Both the position numbers and the translations under genes were made by a program. A DNA stretch of 64,000 bases from Sphingomonadaceae bacterium 3R27C6 (GTDB taxonomy: Bacteria; Pseudomonadota; Alphaproteobacteria; Sphingomonadales; Sphingomonadaceae). The notes under the pieces are model-generated. The model saw nothing but the letters and a program-made list of their open reading frames with translations, did not search any database and was not told the origin of the DNA. Location: assembly GCA_005503215.1 (NCBI GenBank), contig SCNS01000006.1, positions 1 through 64,000 on the forward strand, given 5' to 3'. The stretch's first letter is position 1; each line of letters begins with the position of its first letter. This document shows positions 8,474 through 19,000 of this stretch, piece by piece.

Positions 8474-10860
8474 TGAGCCTGATGGATAATAGCGCGATCG
8501 AACGTATCGCCGCGCCCGACCTGACCGACGATGCGCTCGCGTTACTTGAGACCTATCGCGCCAACGACGATGTGATTTTCTTTCTCGGTCGGCTCGTTTG
8601 GCAGGGCGATATGACGGCCTGTGCCCCCGCGCTGCTCGATGTTGCGATCGATCCGGCGCGCGGAAAATATGCGCGGATCGCGGCCATCCGGGGCGTGATG
8701 TCGGTCGGTGATGCCGAGGTCAAGGACCGGCTGCTGACGGCAATCGCTGACGACCCCGGCCCGCTCGACCGCGCCATTCTCGCCGAACTTTTCGACTGGA
8801 TTCCCGTAACGGTCGAGGGCGTCGAGCTGGCGCTGCGCGCGCTCGACCATGCCGCACCGCATGAACGCTACAATGCGACGGGGCTCGGCTATGCCCTTCA
8901 CGAATATATCGGCAAACTGCCGGTGATGGTCGACAAGGCCGATGCCCACCCGCTTGGACGCCTTGTGGAGGGGCTCAATCGTTTCCTGGCACGCGAGCCC
9001 TTCATCGAGCGGGGCGAATGCCATATCTCGGAAGAATTCGCGTGGCTGATGCCGGCCGCCCTGCATGCGGTAGACCGCCTTGTCGCGGCGCGCTCGGCCG
9101 AGGCTTTGACGCCGCCAGCGATATCTGTCCTGCGCAATATGCCGGCACTCCGCTTCTGGCGCACGGGCGACTATGATGATTATAAGTCGTCCCTGTCGCA
9201 GAATGTGCCGCGCTGGCGCGAGTTGAACGATCTTCTCTACTGGACCAGCGTCGCCGAATGCCGCGCCCGCTTCGAAGCCAAGGGCGAAAGCCTGCGCGAT
9301 GATTGGCAGATGGCGTTCATCGGCCATTTTTGGGGTTTCGGCGCCGAAGATTTCGAGCGGTGCCTTGAGTGGGTGACGAGCAAGCAGGGCGATGATCGCT
9401 TCGTTGCGCTGTCGCGGTGCCTGCGTATCTATGCCGAAGCCGACCGGCCGCCGGCGTGGCTGGAACCGCTCCGCGCGGCCACGGTCGGCGACGATGAATT
9501 GTCGGCGTTTCTGGAAGAGCGGCTCGATCCCAAGCCGTCGCAGGCGATGCAGCGGATGGACGCCGAACACCGGCGCTGGAAGCGCGAGAACGACGCGCGC
9601 GAACGCAAGCAGAAGAAGGACCGCGCCGACTGGGTGCGCGCGCTCAAGGCCGATCCCGATCGCATCTTGCATCCCTCGGGTCTGAAGCCGGGCGAGTTCA
9701 GCCGCGATCAATATCATCTGCTCGGCAGCGTCATGAGTGGCGGGACAACGACCAGCCGCGAGGATGGGGCGAATTGGCGCGCGCTGATCCCCGAGTTCGG
9801 CGAGCCTGTTGCGCGCGCCTTTCGCGACGCCGCGGTCGCGCATTGGCGCGCCTACCGCCCCGCGCTCCGGTCGGAAGGCGGCGATACCGGATCGACGCCT
9901 TATTCGCTGATCTTCGCGATGACGGGGTTGGCGATCGAAGCCAATGAAGACAGTGGCTTTGCCCAGCGCTGGACCGAGGACGAGGCCCGGTTCGCCTTTC
10001 GCTATGTCACTTGGGAGCTCAACGGCTTTCCGAGCTGGTTCGAGACGCTGTATCGGGCCTTCCCCGAGATCGGCCGCGAGGCCGTGCTGACCGAGCTTGC
10101 GTGGGAACTCGAGCATAGCATCGGCGACCAGCCTCTCCACCATATCCTGCACGATATTCTCTATCACGCGCCATGGCTCCATCGCGAGGTCGCGCCGCTG
10201 ATCCTCGACTGGCTGCGAACGCACGACATCCTGAATGCGGACGCCTTGCGCTACTGCCTGAATATCCTTGCCGGGAGCGGCACGGCGCCCGGGGATCTGG
10301 CCGCCCTTGCGGCGGCCAAGGCCAGCGGCGCAGCACTTGCAGACCAGCGGCCGCGCTGGTTCGCGCTCTGGGTGGATACCGACCCCGGTGCCGCCATTCC
10401 TGCCCTTGAATCGTATCTTGCGAGCCTGGCTCCGGAAGAGGGGCCGGCGTTTGCCCAGCAGTTCATCGTCGCCTTGCTCGGCGACCGGCACGGTACGGGA
10501 ACGCGGACCGGCGCCTACAGGAATGCGCAGGACCTGAAGGCGCTGTATGTCCTCATGCACCGCCATGTCCGGATCGCCGACGATATCGAGCGCGCCGGCA
10601 AGGGGGCTTATTCGCCGACCTTGCGCGATGACGCGCAGGACGGCCGGAGCCGGTTGTTCAACATGCTCGTCGAAGTTCCCGGCCCCGAGGCCTATGCCGC
10701 GATGAAGGCGCTCGAACTGGAGCATCCCGAACCCGAATATCGCAAATGGATGGCCTTGCGCGCGCATGAGCGCGCCACGCAGGACGCCGATGAGCCCATG
10801 TGGTCGACCAAGCAGGTCCGCGATTTCACGGCTGGAGGTCCGAAAGCGACATCGCGATGA
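8473..10860 (+). CDS. Large helical (HEAT-like?) protein coupled to the NTPase
   Basis: A 795-residue protein of unknown family. The first about 150 residues show helical-pair periodicity of the HEAT/armadillo kind (LLTAIADDPGPLDRAILAEL, then VELALRALDHA), and similar helices recur up to the C-terminus. The middle contains a highly charged segment (WKRENDARERKQKKDRADW, about residue 370). No catalytic motif is visible. Because it begins on the last base of the NTPase stop, the two chains may be the split halves of a NACHT-plus-repeat protein. A long antisense reading frame here is a codon-bias shadow. Confidence 0.6.
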   Translation: MSLMDNSAIERIAAPDLTDDALALLETYRANDDVIFFLGRLVWQGDMTACAPALLDVAIDPARGKYARIAAIRGVMSVGDAEVKDRLLTAIADDPGPLDRAILAELFDWIPVTVEGVELALRALDHAAPHERYNATGLGYALHEYIGKLPVMVDKADAHPLGRLVEGLNRFLAREPFIERGECHISEEFAWLMPAALHAVDRLVAARSAEALTPPAISVLRNMPALRFWRTGDYDDYKSSLSQNVPRWRELNDLLYWTSVAECRARFEAKGESLRDDWQMAFIGHFWGFGAEDFERCLEWVTSKQGDDRFVALSRCLRIYAEADRPPAWLEPLRAATVGDDELSAFLEERLDPKPSQAMQRMDAEHRRWKRENDARERKQKKDRADWVRALKADPDRILHPSGLKPGEFSRDQYHLLGSVMSGGTTTSREDGANWRALIPEFGEPVARAFRDAAVAHWRAYRPALRSEGGDTGSTPYSLIFAMTGLAIEANEDSGFAQRWTEDEARFAFRYVTWELNGFPSWFETLYRAFPEIGREAVLTELAWELEHSIGDQPLHHILHDILYHAPWLHREVAPLILDWLRTHDILNADALRYCLNILAGSGTAPGDLAALAAAKASGAALADQRPRWFALWVDTDPGAAIPALESYLASLAPEEGPAFAQQFIVALLGDRHGTGTRTGAYRNAQDLKALYVLMHRHVRIADDIERAGKGAYSPTLRDDAQDGRSRLFNMLVEVPGPEAYAAMKALELEHPEPEYRKWMALRAHERATQDADEPMWSTKQVRDFTAGGPKATSR

Positions 10861-10942
10861 CCGACCGGTTTCCTGACGGTATCTCGGGTAGCAAAGCGGA
10901 CATGCGCGTCTTGCCGATGCCGGTCGCGCGCCGGGCCATGGC

Positions 10943-12460
10943 ATGAAATTCTCGCGATATCTCACCGCGCGCGAGTTTCTCGACGAGGCCCGAAAGCTCA
11001 AGGCCGTTGATTTCCTTCCCGGTCAGTCGACGCTCGAACGGCTCGAAGAACAGCGCTCGCTCCTTCCCCTCATAAGGGTGCGCTATCCTGAGGCCGTCGA
11101 GCGACGCCGGTCCGCCGAAGATCGAGTGGAAGGCGATATCGTCGGCCGGATGGAACCCGACGGACCCCGGTGGGACGCGGCCTGCGAACTGGAAAGGCGG
11201 CTCCGGAGAAACCGCGGCCTCATCGCAGATCCGACTGAAATATTGCATCCGCTCGACGATCCCGAACCGCGCTTCCGCCAGTTTCTGCAGAATCCGAAGA
11301 ACGAGCCTTTCCGGCAGTGGAGCCGCTTTCGCCTGTCCTTCAAGAATGCGGCGGGCGAAATCCTAGACGGAACCAACAGGGTGACGACCTATTATTCCTC
11401 CTGGCAGCTCCTGCAGTTCGCCGAGGTCGCCAACATGGGCGTCATGTGTTTTCTGAACCTTATCGAGAAGCCCGGCCGGCCGTCCGCCGAGGACATCGGC
11501 AAGGCGCCGCGCTCAATTTCGCTCATGCCGATCCACGCAATGCGCGGGCTTGCCGACCATCGGGCGGCGCTGGACGCGATCGTCTGGTTCGCCGAGGAAG
11601 CGTCGCTCGGCCATCTTTATGCGACCCGCGCCGCGACCGGCCGGCGGCTGCTGACCGAAGCCGAGCGTGAGGACATCATGCGCACCCGGCTTCGCGCAGC
11701 CGATATAGCACAGGCTCGGCACGGCGTCGGGCCCGACGAGCTACTCGCCGCCAACCGGTTCCTGTGCCGGCAATGGTCGGAATGGGACCGTGCGGGGCGA
11801 CCGCTGATCGCCGGCGCCTACAAATCGGTCGCCGCGCAGGGCGTTCGCCTGGCGTGCCTCGCGACCGGTGCCGATCCGGCTGACTATCGGAGCACGCTCG
11901 GCCATGTCGGCGGCTACACGAAGCCGATCATGAATGTGATCTGGCCGGACTGGGCGGAAGAGCGCCGCCATGATGCCAAGCGTCTCATTGCGAGCTTTCG
12001 GCGTCAGGATGCCCGACTGAAGGCCGATTTCTCCGACGAACTCGCCGACCGCTTCCTCGCCTTCGTCGAGCGTGAGCAGTTGCACAGCTTCTATTGGCGA
12101 ATGGAATCATTCCATCGCCATGCCTTCGAGGGGAATGATCACTCGCTCGAGGGGCTGAAGGCCGACGTGCAAGGCATGGCCTTGGTCCTCGAACATATCG
12201 CCACGGCCCTCGGCGCCCGAAAGGAGCAGCTTCGTGACAAGTTCAAGGAACTCTGGGCCTCCGATGCCGCGGTGTCCAGGCTACTGAAGGACAATCGCGT
12301 CATGAAGGTCGGAAACGGCAAGACAATCGATCTCGACTGGTTCGATGCCCGAAACCTGCTCGGCCTGTCCGAGCAGACGGCCGGCGACCTCGCGATTTCC
12401 TATGCGATCCGCGGCGGGGCGCACCGCGTTATCGAGGAGACCAATCCGCTCAAGCTCTAA
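10943..12460 (+). CDS. Unknown 505-residue protein downstream of the Fic operon
   Basis: No family recognised. The first about 45 residues (YLTAREFLDEARKLKAVDFL) could be a small helix-turn-helix. The remainder is mixed alpha, with a conserved-looking central part around LGHVGGYTKPIMNVIWPDWAE. That segment faintly recalls tyrosine-recombinase LGH...Y motifs, but the required Arg/His/Tyr set is not convincing. It lies 82 bases after the helical-repeat gene, in the same orientation, and probably belongs to the same transcription unit. No good ribosome-binding site precedes the ATG at 10943. Confidence 0.55.
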   Translation: MKFSRYLTAREFLDEARKLKAVDFLPGQSTLERLEEQRSLLPLIRVRYPEAVERRRSAEDRVEGDIVGRMEPDGPRWDAACELERRLRRNRGLIADPTEILHPLDDPEPRFRQFLQNPKNEPFRQWSRFRLSFKNAAGEILDGTNRVTTYYSSWQLLQFAEVANMGVMCFLNLIEKPGRPSAEDIGKAPRSISLMPIHAMRGLADHRAALDAIVWFAEEASLGHLYATRAATGRRLLTEAEREDIMRTRLRAADIAQARHGVGPDELLAANRFLCRQWSEWDRAGRPLIAGAYKSVAAQGVRLACLATGADPADYRSTLGHVGGYTKPIMNVIWPDWAEERRHDAKRLIASFRRQDARLKADFSDELADRFLAFVEREQLHSFYWRMESFHRHAFEGNDHSLEGLKADVQGMALVLEHIATALGARKEQLRDKFKELWASDAAVSRLLKDNRVMKVGNGKTIDLDWFDARNLLGLSEQTAGDLAISYAIRGGAHRVIEETNPLKL

Positions 12461-12850
12461 CGCATGATGCTGATCATAATCCGCGCAGCCGTGAAAACCT
12501 TCGAAGTCGCGACGCGCCGGCCCTGACCAAATCAACTGCGATAGCGGCGGATCACGCGTTTCCACTCGCGTTCGTCGACCAGTTCCTTGAGCTCGATGAC
12601 ACGCCTCTCCCAAGGCACGACCGCGAGCCGGAGCGGTGCGTCACAGGGGCCAAATTGCCAAGTCCTACCGGGCAGATCGGATCTTAGCGGAGCCTTCGCG
12701 TTGCGGCGAGCACGTCTGGCCGCATGGGTGAAACCCGAGCCCGACTTGGCGCGAACTGTATCGGTCCCCCGTGTGTCTGGTTCCGCCCTGCGAGAACGCT
12801 AGCGTAGAACTGCCAATTCCCTACGCAACTTGCGACACACCATTGCCACA
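12461..12850. other. Gene-poor spacer with a possible minus-strand gene fragment
   Basis: No intact gene seen. On the minus strand an open frame without any start codon ends at 12532 and runs back to about 12798. Its last part (LAVVPWERRVIELKELVDER, then RVIRRYRS) looks like real protein and may be the tail of a decayed gene. Nothing else is evident before the polypurine element at 12851. Confidence 0.35.
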
Positions 12851-12901
12851 AAAGGAAGGGGAGGGGGGCGGAGGCGGCGAACTCCATAAGGGATTGGCCG
12901 C
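12851..12901 (+). promoter_or_regulatory. Polypurine-hairpin element, copy 1
   Basis: A G-rich purine tract (12851-12868, AAAGGAAGGGGAGGGGGG) followed by a short hairpin GGAG (12870-12873) / CTCC (12882-12885), then an AAGGG ribosome-binding site and the primase ATG at 12902. This is the weakest stem of the eleven copies. Confidence 0.5.
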
Positions 12902-13822
12902 ATGCTCAACACTTCACTCTCACCAGATTCGCCCCATCTGGAAGCCGCTGGCGCCGAATTAGTTCGCCGTCTTGGCGGCACTTGGAGCGGCAATGGCGGA
13001 ATGTGCCGTTGCCCGGCCCATGATGATCGAACACCGAGTTTGTCCGTTCGCGTCGGCGATGCTCGGCTCTTGTTCAAATGCTTCGCCGGTTGCGATACGC
13101 GCGATGTGCTGCGCGCTATCCGGCGGCTCGATCCGAACGCCCTCGACGCCAAAGGCAACGGAAATGCCACCGCGAACGCGCCGCTTAACCATTGGCTGCA
13201 GCGGAGAGCTCGCGAATTATGGCGCGTCGGCCGCCCCATCAGGTCGACGATCGCCGAAACCTACCTCCGCAACCGTTCCATCAACACCGTTCTCGACTGC
13301 CTGCGCTTCAGTCATCGAACTCCGCTCGGCAAGGGCGCCATGGCGGTATTTCGTCCGGCAATGCTTGCCGCCATCACCGACGATTCCGGCTTGCTGGCCG
13401 TCCAGCGAACCTTTCTGGATTCTCGTGGCCGGCGGGCCCGCGACCTCCGCTTCCCTCGCCGACTGTTAGGGCACCCCTGCCGGGGTGCCGTCCGGCTCGC
13501 GTCAGCCACCGATACGCTCGGCATCGCCGAAGGCGTGGAAACCGCGATGTCCGCGATGATCCTGCTTGGCATCCCGGTCTGGGCGGCGCTCGGCAATGAG
13601 CGCTTTCCGCACCTTTTCATTCCGCAAGCCGTGTCCCGCCTGATCCTGCTCCCCGACAACGACCATGCCGGACGCCTGGCTGTGCCTCGCGCCACGGAAG
13701 CCCACGCCGCGCCCGGACGGCACATCGATACGATCTGGCCCTGGGGCGGCCGCAACGACTGGAACGACGTGCTCCGAGCAGGAGGGAAGGGGGTGGGGGA
13801 CTGGTGGCGCCGGGTGGCCTGA
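12902..13822 (+). CDS. CHC2-type zinc finger / Toprim primase-like protein
   Basis: A 306-residue plasmid/ICE-type primase. The N-terminal zinc site is CRCPAHDD ... FKCFAGC (about residues 38-63), as in CHC2 primases. The C-terminal Toprim domain has the acidic Glu in LGIAEGVETAMSAM and the DxD-like pair in LLPDNDHAG. Such proteins prime replication of the transferred or excised strand. It lies just ahead of the ParB-like gene, and its last codons overlap the next polypurine element, so the two genes are probably regulated together. Confidence 0.8.
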   Translation: MLNTSLSPDSPHLEAAGAELVRRLGGTWSGNGGMCRCPAHDDRTPSLSVRVGDARLLFKCFAGCDTRDVLRAIRRLDPNALDAKGNGNATANAPLNHWLQRRARELWRVGRPIRSTIAETYLRNRSINTVLDCLRFSHRTPLGKGAMAVFRPAMLAAITDDSGLLAVQRTFLDSRGRRARDLRFPRRLLGHPCRGAVRLASATDTLGIAEGVETAMSAMILLGIPVWAALGNERFPHLFIPQAVSRLILLPDNDHAGRLAVPRATEAHAAPGRHIDTIWPWGGRNDWNDVLRAGGKGVGDWWRRVA

Positions 13823-13848
13823 ATGGTTCGGGCAACCGCCGCCAGGAG
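13781..13848 (+). promoter_or_regulatory. Polypurine-hairpin element, copy 2
   Basis: GGAGGGAAGGGGGTGGGGGA begins at 13781 inside the 3' end of the primase gene. A 9-bp stem follows: CTGGTGGCG (13801-13809) with CGCCGCCAG (13837-13845), one G-T pair. The loop holds GAATGG (13821-13826) and the primase stop codon. The 3' arm overlaps the AGGAG ribosome-binding site (13844-13848) of the ParB-like gene, so the stem could hide it. Confidence 0.6.
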
Positions 13849-13855
13849 ACTGACT

Positions 13856-15871
13856 ATGACTTATCCCATCGTATACGCTCTTGCGCGCAACTGCGTCGTT
13901 TCGCCGCTCAATGTCCGGACCGAAAGCGATCCCGACGCCGACGCCGAACTGGAAGCGATGATCGGCGAGGCCGGCTTCGTGCTCCAGAATCTGATCGGCA
14001 CCTCGGTCAAGCGCAAGAAAGACCACTACAGCATCTTTGGCGGCGGCCGACGCCTCGGGCGCGTTCATGCCCTGATCGAAAAGGGGCAGCTCCCGGACGA
14101 CTTCAAGATCCCGGTCATGGTGATGCCGGACGCGAAGCGTGCCATCGAGTTCAGCCTCGCTGAAAACCAGAAGCTGCAGATGACCGCCGCCGATGAATGC
14201 ACCGCCTACAAGAACATTATCGAGAAGGAAGGCAAGACGGCTGCGCAAGTCGCCGCGCGCTTCGGCAAGACCGAGCGCTTTGTGCTCGGGCGCGTCCGGC
14301 TCGCCGATCTTCACGAGACCGTCTTCGAGGCGCTGCGCACGGGTGACATCACTCTCGAGGTCGCAAAAGCCTATGGCAGCACGTCGGATACGGCTCGCCA
14401 GGCCCGCGTCTTCGAGCAGTATCGCGACAGCTATTACCGCGATGATGCGTTCACCATCCGGCGCGAGCTCGCCTCCGGCAGTTATCGGGGCGGCGATCCC
14501 AAGGCGCTGCTGGTCGGCCGCGAGGCCTATGTCGCGGCTGGTGGGCGGATCGATTCCGATCTGTTCTCCGACAGCGCGTCCGAAAACTGGATCGACGGCG
14601 ATATCCTCGACCGCCTGGCGGACGAGAAACTCGCGGCCGAAGCGGAAGCCATTCGCGAACGCGAAGGCTTCGGTGAGGTCCGCGCGGTGCCGACGACGCG
14701 CGTCAGTTACATCGACCTCGACGGTCTTCGTCCCGTCCGCGGCGAGATTCCTCAGCCGACTCCCGAGGATGAGGCGCGCAGTGCGAAGATCGAGGCCGAG
14801 ATGAACACGATTGCCGAAGCGGCGAACGAGAGCGACGACGGCATCACCGAGGACGACGAGGTGCGCTATCGGGAACTCGAATGCGAGCTTAGGGACATCC
14901 AGAATCGGCCGCCTATCCTGACCGATGACCAGAAGGCGTCGGCGCTCGCCTTCGTCGTCATCGGCGAGGACGGCCAGCCGCGTGTCCATCAGCAGGTCTA
15001 TGTGTCGCCCGAGGCGATCGACGATGATGCCGATGACGATGGCGACGGCGAGACCGACGGCACGGTATCGGCAAAACCGGCGATCAGCCAACGGCTCGCC
15101 GACGAACTGGCCACCATGAAGGCGGAACTGCTCCGCGTTCACGTCGCCAGCGACCCGCGCTTCGCGCTCGATCTCGGCACCTTCGTGATGGTCGATGCCG
15201 CGCAGCGGCGTTACAGCTCGAGCGATCTCGCCAGCGAGCTTCGGGCCGATGCGGCGCCTTCGCGCGTCATCGGTTTCAAAAGCGAAGCACTCGCTGCCGA
15301 GGAATGGGCCAAGCTCGAAGCCGGACTTGACCGCAGCTGGCTCGATCCCGACGCCGGCGTCACGGGGCGGTACGATGCCTTCTGCGCGCTCAGCGAAGAG
15401 GCGCGCGCGGCATGGCTCGGCTGGGCGATCGCGCGCACCATTCATGCCGTGCCCGCGCGGCAGACCGGGAGCGATTTCGTCGACCATCTCGGCCGCAAGC
15501 TCGGCATCGACGTCGCCGCGTGGTGGCGCCCGACCGCGAACAACTACTTCAAGCGGGTTACGCGCGGTTCGATCATCGATCTGTTCCAGGAGATCGGCGG
15601 CAGTGAACTTAGCCAGCGCTACGGCGCCTCGAAGAAGGACCTGCTCGCCTCCTCGGCCGAACAGCTCTTCGCCGGCAACATCATCGTCGAGGCCGACGTC
15701 AAGGAAAAGGCGCTGGCCTGGCTTCCCGAAGCGATGTGCTTCGAGCATCCCGTCGCCGAGCCGGCGAATGACGATGCCGATGGCGAAACCGCGGGCTCTA
15801 TCGATGCGCCGACGGAGGCCGAACCGACGGGCGATGTCGACGAGGTCGAACCGCTTCCCGACGCAGCCTGA
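13856..15871 (+). CDS. ParB/RepB-family DNA-binding protein
   Basis: A 671-residue protein with a ParB-like N-terminal domain. RKKDHYSIFGGGRRLGRVHAL is the ParB/sulfiredoxin fold with GGRRL in place of GxxR, and IEFSLAENQKLQMTAADE is the typical ParB box. The KorB-like helix-turn-helix follows (KTAAQVAARFGKTERFVLGR). The C-terminal half is acidic and of unknown function, much longer than partition ParBs. Proteins like this are standard in sphingomonad plasmids and ICEs. The ATG at 13856 has AGGAG at 13844-13848. A strong terminator follows. Confidence 0.82.
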   Translation: MTYPIVYALARNCVVSPLNVRTESDPDADAELEAMIGEAGFVLQNLIGTSVKRKKDHYSIFGGGRRLGRVHALIEKGQLPDDFKIPVMVMPDAKRAIEFSLAENQKLQMTAADECTAYKNIIEKEGKTAAQVAARFGKTERFVLGRVRLADLHETVFEALRTGDITLEVAKAYGSTSDTARQARVFEQYRDSYYRDDAFTIRRELASGSYRGGDPKALLVGREAYVAAGGRIDSDLFSDSASENWIDGDILDRLADEKLAAEAEAIREREGFGEVRAVPTTRVSYIDLDGLRPVRGEIPQPTPEDEARSAKIEAEMNTIAEAANESDDGITEDDEVRYRELECELRDIQNRPPILTDDQKASALAFVVIGEDGQPRVHQQVYVSPEAIDDDADDDGDGETDGTVSAKPAISQRLADELATMKAELLRVHVASDPRFALDLGTFVMVDAAQRRYSSSDLASELRADAAPSRVIGFKSEALAAEEWAKLEAGLDRSWLDPDAGVTGRYDAFCALSEEARAAWLGWAIARTIHAVPARQTGSDFVDHLGRKLGIDVAAWWRPTANNYFKRVTRGSIIDLFQEIGGSELSQRYGASKKDLLASSAEQLFAGNIIVEADVKEKALAWLPEAMCFEHPVAEPANDDADGETAGSIDAPTEAEPTGDVDEVEPLPDAA

Positions 15872-15892
15872 CCTAATTTTTCCGACCACCTG

Positions 15893-15927
15893 GGGGCCGT
15901 GGCCATGCGCCGCGGCCCCTTTTTTTA
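15893..15927 (+). terminator. Rho-independent terminator after the ParB-like gene
   Basis: Stem GGGGCCG (15893-15899) pairs with CGGCCCC (15913-15919) and is followed by eight T residues (15920-15927). It ends the primase-ParB unit. Confidence 0.85.
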
Positions 15928-15943
15928 AGCCGCCATTCCAGCC

Positions 15944-16005
15944 GGGAGGGGAGGGGGAAGGGAATGGGCGGTCGGGGCGAGTGGTCCCGAGACCAGTTCA
16001 GGAGA
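15944..16005 (+). promoter_or_regulatory. Polypurine-hairpin element, copy 3
   Basis: A purine tract GGGAGGGGAGGGGGAAGGGA (from 15944) is followed by a hairpin: GGTCGGG (15970-15976) with CCC (15986-15988), bulge GA, and GACC (15991-15994). AGGAG then serves the ATG at 16012. Because it lies just behind a terminator, the element or the few bases before it must carry or follow the promoter of the SNO gene. Confidence 0.55.
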
Positions 16006-16011
16006 ATCCCC

Positions 16012-19000
16012 ATGAACCTTCCGCTTCTACAGATCGCCGAGACCCCGGATGCCCAGTCCCGGGAAAAGGCCGAACGCTTGCATGGCGTCGCGCGAGCACT
16101 GCGCGATCGGCTCGCCGTGCCGCAGTCCGTGACCCGCTCGCTGCTCAAACGGCTGATGACCGAGGCGTTCGGCGGCTCCGATGCCGACGGGCGCTGGTCG
16201 ATGCGCGATGCCTATGACGCGCTCGAAGCGGCGCAGGCTTCGGACACGCTCGTATCCGACGATGACCCGAACCCGGGCGGCGCGCCCGAGGAGGACTTTG
16301 CGGATATCCTCGCGTTCGAGAAGGCGCTGCCCACCCAGACCTACCGCAGCGAGCACCAGGTCGACATGCAGCAGTTCAGCACGCCGGCGGCGCTGTCCTG
16401 GCTCGCGGCCCGGGCGGCGGCGATCACGGCCGACGACCATGTGCTCGAACCGTCGGCGGGAACGGGCATGCTCGCGGCGCACGCGATTGCTGCCGGCGCG
16501 AGCGTCTCGCTCAACGAGCGCGATCCCTGCCGGGCGGCGCTGCTTTCCCTCGTGACGGAATGCGAGGTCACGACCCATGATGCCGAGTTCATCAACGACC
16601 GCCTGCCGAGCGATGTTCGGCCGACCGTTGTCCTCATCAACCCGCCCTTCAGCCGCAGCGAAGGGCGCGGCCAGGATCGCCATGCCGGCGCGCGGCATCT
16701 TCGCTCGGCGCTGCTGCGGCTGGCTGATGGCGGACGCTGCGTCGCGATCATGTCGCCGGCCTTCGCGCACGATGCGAGCGGCGCGAGCGGCTATGTCTCC
16801 GTCGCCGAAATCGCTCGCCCGCGCGTCGAAATCACGATCCTCGGCCGCCCTTATGTCAAGCATGGCACCGGCATCGCCGTTCGCCTGATCGTCTTCGACA
16901 AGGGCTGGATCGGCCAAACCGAGCGCCACACGGTCGACACGATCGAGGCGGCGCTGCCGATCGTGCTCGCGGTCCCGGCGCGGCTCGACCCGTCCGACGA
17001 ACCGCCTCCGGCGTCCCCGGCGGTCATCCCGATGCGGCCCGCGCTCAAGCCTTCGTCGTCCTCGCTCTTTTCCAACCTCGCCGGCCCCAGGATCATCGCG
17101 CCGTCGCGGATCGCCGCGACCGATGATCCGGCGCGGCCGCTCGCCTATTCGGTCCGCGATGCGCCGCTGCCGGTCGGCGATCCGGTCGGCATTTACGCAC
17201 CCTGGCGGCTCGCCCGGATCGATATACCCGGTGCGAAACCGCATCCCGACAATCTCGTGGAATCGCTCGCCATGGCGTCGGTCCTGCCGCCGATCCCGCA
17301 ATATCGTCCGCTCTTCCAGAAGCGGGCAAGCGAGGCGCTGTCCGATGCCCAGCTCGAAGCGATCATTTACGCAGGCGACGCCTTTTCGCGCGATCTGCCG
17401 GGCCGGTTCGTGACCAACGCTGCAGGCGACCTGCTCATCGAGGATCCCAAAGGCCGGGCCTATCGCATGGGCTTCTTCATTGGCGACGGGACCGGCGTCG
17501 GCAAGGGCCGCGAAGGCGCCGCGATCATTCGGGACCAATGGAACGGCGGCAACCAGCGCGCCATCTGGATATCGAAAGGCGCCACCCTGCTCGAAGATGC
17601 CCGCCGCGACTGGAGCGCACTTGGCGGGCTTCCGATCGATGTTCAGCCGCTCGACGCCTTTCCGCTCGGCCAGCCGATCGGCATGTCGAGCGGCATCCTG
17701 TTCCTCACCTATGCGACGCTGCGGTCCCAGCGCCACGATCAATGTTCGCGTCTGCAGCAGATTCTCGAATGGACGGGCTCGGAATTCGAGGGCGTGATCC
17801 TGTTCGATGAATCGCATTCGATGGGGAACGCTGCCGGCACGAAGGACGAATATCGGCAAGCCAAAGGGTCCGAACAGGGCCTTGCCGGCGTTCGCCTGCA
17901 AAATGCGCTGCCGCGCGCCCGCGTCGTCTATGAATCGGCGACTGGCGCCACCAAGCCCGGGAATTTGAGTTACGCCTCGCGGCTCGGCCTCTGGGGTCCG
18001 GGCACGGCATTTTCCAATCGCGACGGCTTTCTCGCCGCTATGACCGACGGCGGCATTGCCGCGATGGAAATCGTCGCCCGCGATCTCAAGTCCATGGGCC
18101 TCTATACCGCCCGCGCGCTCAGTTTCGCCGGCGTCGAATATGACCCGCTCGAGCATCGGCTTACCCCGGACCAGGTCGACATCTACGATGCCTATGCCGA
18201 TGCGTGGGCGATCGTCCACCAGCACCTCGACGAGGTCCTGATGGCGTCGAACATCGTCGACCGCGTGTCGGGCCAGACGATGAACGCCCAGGCCAAGGGA
18301 TCGGCGCTCAGCCGGTTCGAGAGCGCGAAGCAGCGCTTCTTCTCGCAGGTCCTGATCGCGATGAAGATGCCGACGGTCGTTCGCGCAATCGAGGATGAGC
18401 TCGCCGCGGGCCATGTCGCCGTGGTCCAGCTCACCAGCACCGCCGAGGCAATTCTCGGCCGCCGCCTTGCGGACCTGTCGCCCGATGAACGCGCGAATCT
18501 CTCAATCGATGTCTCTCCGCTCGACACGCTGATCGATTATCTGAAAACCGCTTTCCCGACCCGCCAGATGCGCGCCTTTCGCGCAACCGACGGATCGATG
18601 CGGTCCGAGCCGATGCTCGATGACGATGGCAACGCGGTTGTGTGCCAGGAAGCGGTTGCCGCGCGCGATGAGCTGATCGAGCGGCTCTGCTCGATGCCGC
18701 CGGTCCCGGCCGCCCTTGACTTTCTCCTCGCGCATTTCGGGACCGACATGGTGGCCGAGGTCACGGGGCGCTCGCGGCGCATCGTCGTCGACGGGCAGGG
18801 CCGGCAAAAAGTCGAGCGCCGCACGTCGAGTTCCAACATCGCTGAGACCGACGCCTTCATGTCGGGACGAAAGCCGATCCTCGTCTTTTCGGAGGCCGGC
18901 GGCACCGGTCGGTCCTATCACGCCGATCGCGGGTGCCCGACCGCGCACAAGCGGCGCATCCACTTCCTGCTCGAGCCGGGCTGGCGCGCCGACATCGCGA

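Noticed and set aside
8542..11001. Antisense reading frame of 819 codons opposite the helical-repeat gene
   Set aside because: High-G+C codon bias leaves the opposite strand open. The composition is not protein-like, there is no ribosome-binding site, and the plus-strand gene is coupled to its neighbours.
10943..12460. Tyrosine-recombinase identity of the 505-residue protein
   Set aside because: An LGH...Y-like segment is present but the catalytic Arg, His-x-x-Arg and Tyr pattern cannot be completed, so I left it as unknown.
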